DNA of 64,000 nucleotides from CBDUEF01 sp018063485. Lineage in GTDB: Bacteria; Pseudomonadota; Alphaproteobacteria; Rhodobacterales; Rhodobacteraceae. The notes below the pieces were generated by a model that saw nothing but the letters and a program-made list of their open reading frames with translations, was not told where the DNA came from and ran no database searches. Where the stretch lies: contig JBAOID010000033.1 in the NCBI GenBank assembly GCA_037045435.1, positions 40,548-104,547 of the forward strand, in the 5' to 3' direction. A program made the translations under genes and the position numbers. Below are positions 61,574 to 64,000 of the stretch, in pieces; the first letter of the stretch is position 1; each line of letters starts with the position of its first letter.

Positions 61574-62461
61574 TCAGAACTGTTGAAGCCCGGCGAAGGC
61601 CGCGCGATAATTGGTCAGATTGGCGGCGGTATAATCCGCATAATCAAAGTCGATATCCGAGGTGATTTCGGACACCATGCTCCACAGGGTTTCGCGCAAG
61701 AGCGAGGCGCATTTCATCGCCTCATAGCTGCGCCAGAGCGAAGGTGTTGGCGCGGCCCCGAAATAGGCCTCCAGCATCGCTGCCTCTTGCGCGGCGCTAA
61801 AGCCGTTGTTGGTGGCCAGCCCGCCCAGATCGAAAAGTGGGCTGTTCATCCCGGCATATTCCCAATCAATCAGCCAAAGCCGATCCGCACCTTTCAAGAT
61901 GTTCGAGGCCAGGAGATCATTGTGCCCCAATACCAAGGTGATCGGGCCCACCATCGCCTCCAACCGCTCCGCCTGTGCCAGCAATCCGGGCAGCAGTCCG
62001 CTGTGGGCAGAACCGCGTGCGGTCAAGGTCGCAGCATAGTCGCGCAGGATATGGAACACCCAGAACGCCAGCACGGGGCCGCGCAGATACACCAAGGCAT
62101 CTCGGTGAATCCTGGCGACAAGATCAACAATCCGCAGCAGATTTTCAGGATCGCGCACCCCCGCCTCATCCAGCGGGTCTGCGTCCACATAATCCAGCAC
62201 CAGAACCCCGGCCTCGGCATAATGCACCGCCGGGGCCAGACCCGCGGCATGGGTTGCGCGGCTGACCGCAAGTTCGTTCCAGCGCATTACGCCATGTTCA
62301 GGAATATCCTTGCCCAAGCGCACGACAAAGCGGCGGCCTTGATCGGACAGCACCATGTTCAGATTGGTCTTGCCGCCGCCCAACAGCCGGGCGCCTTCTG
62401 GATCGCTCCAGCAGGGCAATGACAGCGCCAGATCAATGGCCGCTTGTTCATGTGGCCGCAT
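61574..62461 (-). CDS. Choline/ethanolamine kinase-like phosphotransferase
   Basis: 295 residues from ATG 62461; seven bases before the dehydrogenase gene. APH/choline-kinase fold: nucleotide-binding LLGGGKTNLNMVL, Brenner-type catalytic segment LVLGHNDLLASNIL and metal-binding LIDWEYAGMNSPLFDLGGLA. The catalytic Asp is in HNDLLASN. It may phosphorylate choline, ethanolamine or a related alcohol. Its start overlaps the permease stop by 14 bases. Confidence 0.85.
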   Translation of the reverse strand: MRPHEQAAIDLALSLPCWSDPEGARLLGGGKTNLNMVLSDQGRRFVVRLGKDIPEHGVMRWNELAVSRATHAAGLAPAVHYAEAGVLVLDYVDADPLDEAGVRDPENLLRIVDLVARIHRDALVYLRGPVLAFWVFHILRDYAATLTARGSAHSGLLPGLLAQAERLEAMVGPITLVLGHNDLLASNILKGADRLWLIDWEYAGMNSPLFDLGGLATNNGFSAAQEAAMLEAYFGAAPTPSLWRSYEAMKCASLLRETLWSMVSEITSDIDFDYADYTAANLTNYRAAFAGLQQF

Positions 62462-64000
62462 CTTGCCCCATCCTGTGCTTTGCCCGTTTGGCGGCCGCCG
62501 ACAGCATCCTGTCCACGATGATTGCAATGAATGCCACCGACAGCCCGGCCACAATGCCCAAGCCCGTGTTGGCCTTGGTCAGCGCGATATAGACCTGTTG
62601 TCCCAGATCACGCGTGCCCACCAGCGCGGTGATTACCAACATTGAAAGCGCCAGCATGATGGTCTGGTTCAACCCCAGCAACAGCGACGGCAAGGCCAGA
62701 GGCAGTTTGATCCGCCGCAGCAGTTGCCATTTCGTGCAGCCCGATACCAACCCGGCCTCGATCAACTGCGGATCGACGTTGCGGATACCATGTGCGGCAT
62801 AACGGATCGACGGAACAATCGAATACAGCACCACCGCGACCATGGCCGAGAAATCGCCAACCCGGAACAGCATGACCACCGGGATCAGATAGACAAAGCT
62901 GGGCAGAGTTTGCAATGTGTCAATGATGACCCCGATCACCGAATTGGCGCGATCACTCTGCCCGGCCCAAATGCCGATGGGCACTCCGAAAACCATGGCC
63001 AGCAAGACTGACACACCGCACAGATAAATCGTGATCATCGCCTCGGGCCAAAGCCCGGCTGTGGCGATGAACCCGGCCATACACAGAGCCATGGTCCCAA
63101 GGGCAAGACCGCCCATGCGCCAAGCCGCCAAGGCAGTGGCGGTAATACCCCATGCCCATGGGATGCCGACAAAGAACGACTTCACCGGCACCAGCAAGAA
63201 GGTCAAGACCAGCACCTTCCACGCCTCGATGGTGTCGTAGAGATTCAGGTTGATCCATTTGATCAAGGCCTCCCAAAAACCGCCCATTGTTAGCATCAAG
63301 GTGTCTGGATAGGTCTGGATTGCCGGAACGATCATCCCCAGAATCAAGGTTGAAATGGTCACGATTGCCACGCTGATCGGCAAAAGCTGCCGCCTGACAA
63401 ATGCCCCCGCAGGTTTTGGCACCCGAGCATGCGATGCCATTGCCTGCGAAATACGGTCCAACGCGATGGCCAGCGCCACAATCGCCACCCCGGCCATGAC
63501 ACCGCCGCCAATGTCCAGCTTGCGCAGTGCTGTCAGCACATCATAGCCCAAACCGCCCGCACCGATCATGGATGCAATGATCACCATGTTCAGCGACAGC
63601 ATGATCACCTGATTCACCCCTACCATCATCATCGACCGCGCCGAGGGCAGCAGGATTTTCCACAGCATTTGTCGCTTGCTGCACCCGGCCATCTGCCCGG
63701 GGCTCACACCACCTCGGGCGGTACGGCTTTGAGCGCCAGCGTCGTGATGCGCACCATCGGCGGCATCGCGTAAATCAGCAGTTGCCACCAGTGCCGCCAT
63801 CGGACCGAAACCGAACATGAACAGGATCGGCACCAGATAGGCAAACACCGGCACCGTCTGCATCAGGTCCAGCACCGGCCGCAGCAGGGCCTCGAACCGG
63901 GGATGGCGATAGGATGCAATTCCCAAGGCCGAGCCGCAAACCACCCCCAGCGGGACCGATATCATCACTGATGCAAGCGTCACCATGGCGCTGGCCCATT
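62448..64000 (-). CDS. Glycine betaine/choline ABC permease (ProW type, two fused domains), 5' end missing, with a scrambled segment
   Basis: Runs off the right edge; 517 residues are present and the frame is open to the last base. Two BPD_transp_1 domains in tandem: the first with RMAGCSKRQMLWKILLPSAR-like QMAGCSKRQMLWKILLPSAR, the second with GLVSGCTKWQLLRRIKLPLALP. Between VATA and QMAGC (about 63700-63765) some 25 residues are nonsense. The expected IYAMPPMVRITTLALKAVPP lies in another frame, implying one extra base near 63763 and two near 63703 that cancel out, so the frame stays open. Inner-membrane permease for a quaternary amine. Confidence 0.85.
   Translation of the reverse strand, partial: WASAMVTLASVMISVPLGVVCGSALGIASYRHPRFEALLRPVLDLMQTVPVFAYLVPILFMFGFGPMAALVATADLRDAADGAHHDAGAQSRTARGGVSPGQMAGCSKRQMLWKILLPSARSMMMVGVNQVIMLSLNMVIIASMIGAGGLGYDVLTALRKLDIGGGVMAGVAIVALAIALDRISQAMASHARVPKPAGAFVRRQLLPISVAIVTISTLILGMIVPAIQTYPDTLMLTMGGFWEALIKWINLNLYDTIEAWKVLVLTFLLVPVKSFFVGIPWAWGITATALAAWRMGGLALGTMALCMAGFIATAGLWPEAMITIYLCGVSVLLAMVFGVPIGIWAGQSDRANSVIGVIIDTLQTLPSFVYLIPVVMLFRVGDFSAMVAVVLYSIVPSIRYAAHGIRNVDPQLIEAGLVSGCTKWQLLRRIKLPLALPSLLLGLNQTIMLALSMLVITALVGTRDLGQQVYIALTKANTGLGIVAGLSVAFIAIIVDRMLSAAAKRAKHRMGQDAAT

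Noticed and set aside
1..64000. tRNA, rRNA genes, CRISPR arrays, prophage or plasmid modules
   Set aside because: None could be recognised in the intergenic sequences; no integrase, repeat-spacer pattern or cloverleaf was seen.

Overview
The window comes from the chromosome of an alphaproteobacterium, most likely a member of the Rhodobacteraceae. The evidence is the GC-rich coding sequence, the order rpsT-dnaA-dnaN-recF-gyrB with mutM-ubiE-ubiB close by, and an alphaproteobacterial flagellar set (flaF, flbT, a DUF1217 protein, flgB-flgC-fliE-fliQ-flgF-flgG-flgA-flgH-fliL).

Layout. 1-5.3 kb: 3' end of a broken glycoside hydrolase, a polar-amino-acid-type ABC permease and binding protein under a LacI-type regulator, and a DeoR-type regulator. 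5.3-12.5 kb: a GntR/UTRA regulator convergent with a six-gene operon (sugar-phosphate deglycase, PfkB kinase, binding protein, FAD oxidase, permease, ATPase). This operon looks like a fructosamine (Amadori compound) catabolic system, and twin palindromic operators lie upstream of its first gene. 12.6-24.1 kb: flagellar genes, several of them frameshifted (flgF, fliC, fliK). 24.1-37.4 kb: intact housekeeping genes (ubiB, ubiE, mutM, enoyl-CoA hydratase, rpsT, dnaA, dnaN, recF, VOC protein, LysE exporter, gyrB, CorA transporter).

37.5-46.6 kb is a decaying catabolic locus. It holds an M24 peptidase fused to a truncated sugar ABC permease, a small membrane protein, one frameshifted and one truncated ABC ATPase, a D-2-hydroxyacid dehydrogenase with a nonsense codon and an insertion scar, an intact FCD-type GntR regulator, a broken mandelate racemase/enolase-family gene, TIM-barrel isomerase genes (one intact, one frameshifted, one fragment), an intact nagB and a stub of an amidohydrolase. 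Two palindromes matching the FCD regulator class remain in front of the transport and isomerase genes.

46.6-58.2 kb is the most unusual part. Seven proteins, all with predicted export signals, form a tight cluster: a GYF_2-like protein, a proline-rich rhodanese, a chymotrypsin-fold protease with a zymogen-like cleavage site, a caspase-family (p20) protein, a DUF900 alpha/beta hydrolase, an uncharacterised protein and a 1270-residue TPR-CHAT protein. Two caspase-clan proteases with a serine protease in one exported set suggests an envelope proteolytic system that I do not recognise as a described one. 58.2-64 kb: a small membrane protein and a methylated-amine/choline locus (dimethylglycine/sarcosine dehydrogenase-type protein, choline-kinase-like phosphotransferase, and a double-domain ProW-type permease running off the edge).

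Frameshifts are dense in the flagellar and 37.5-46.6 kb regions and absent from the housekeeping and protease clusters. At least some are real mutations (a 16-bp tandem duplication, gene fusions, large deletions), but a contribution of sequencing error to the single-base indels cannot be excluded.
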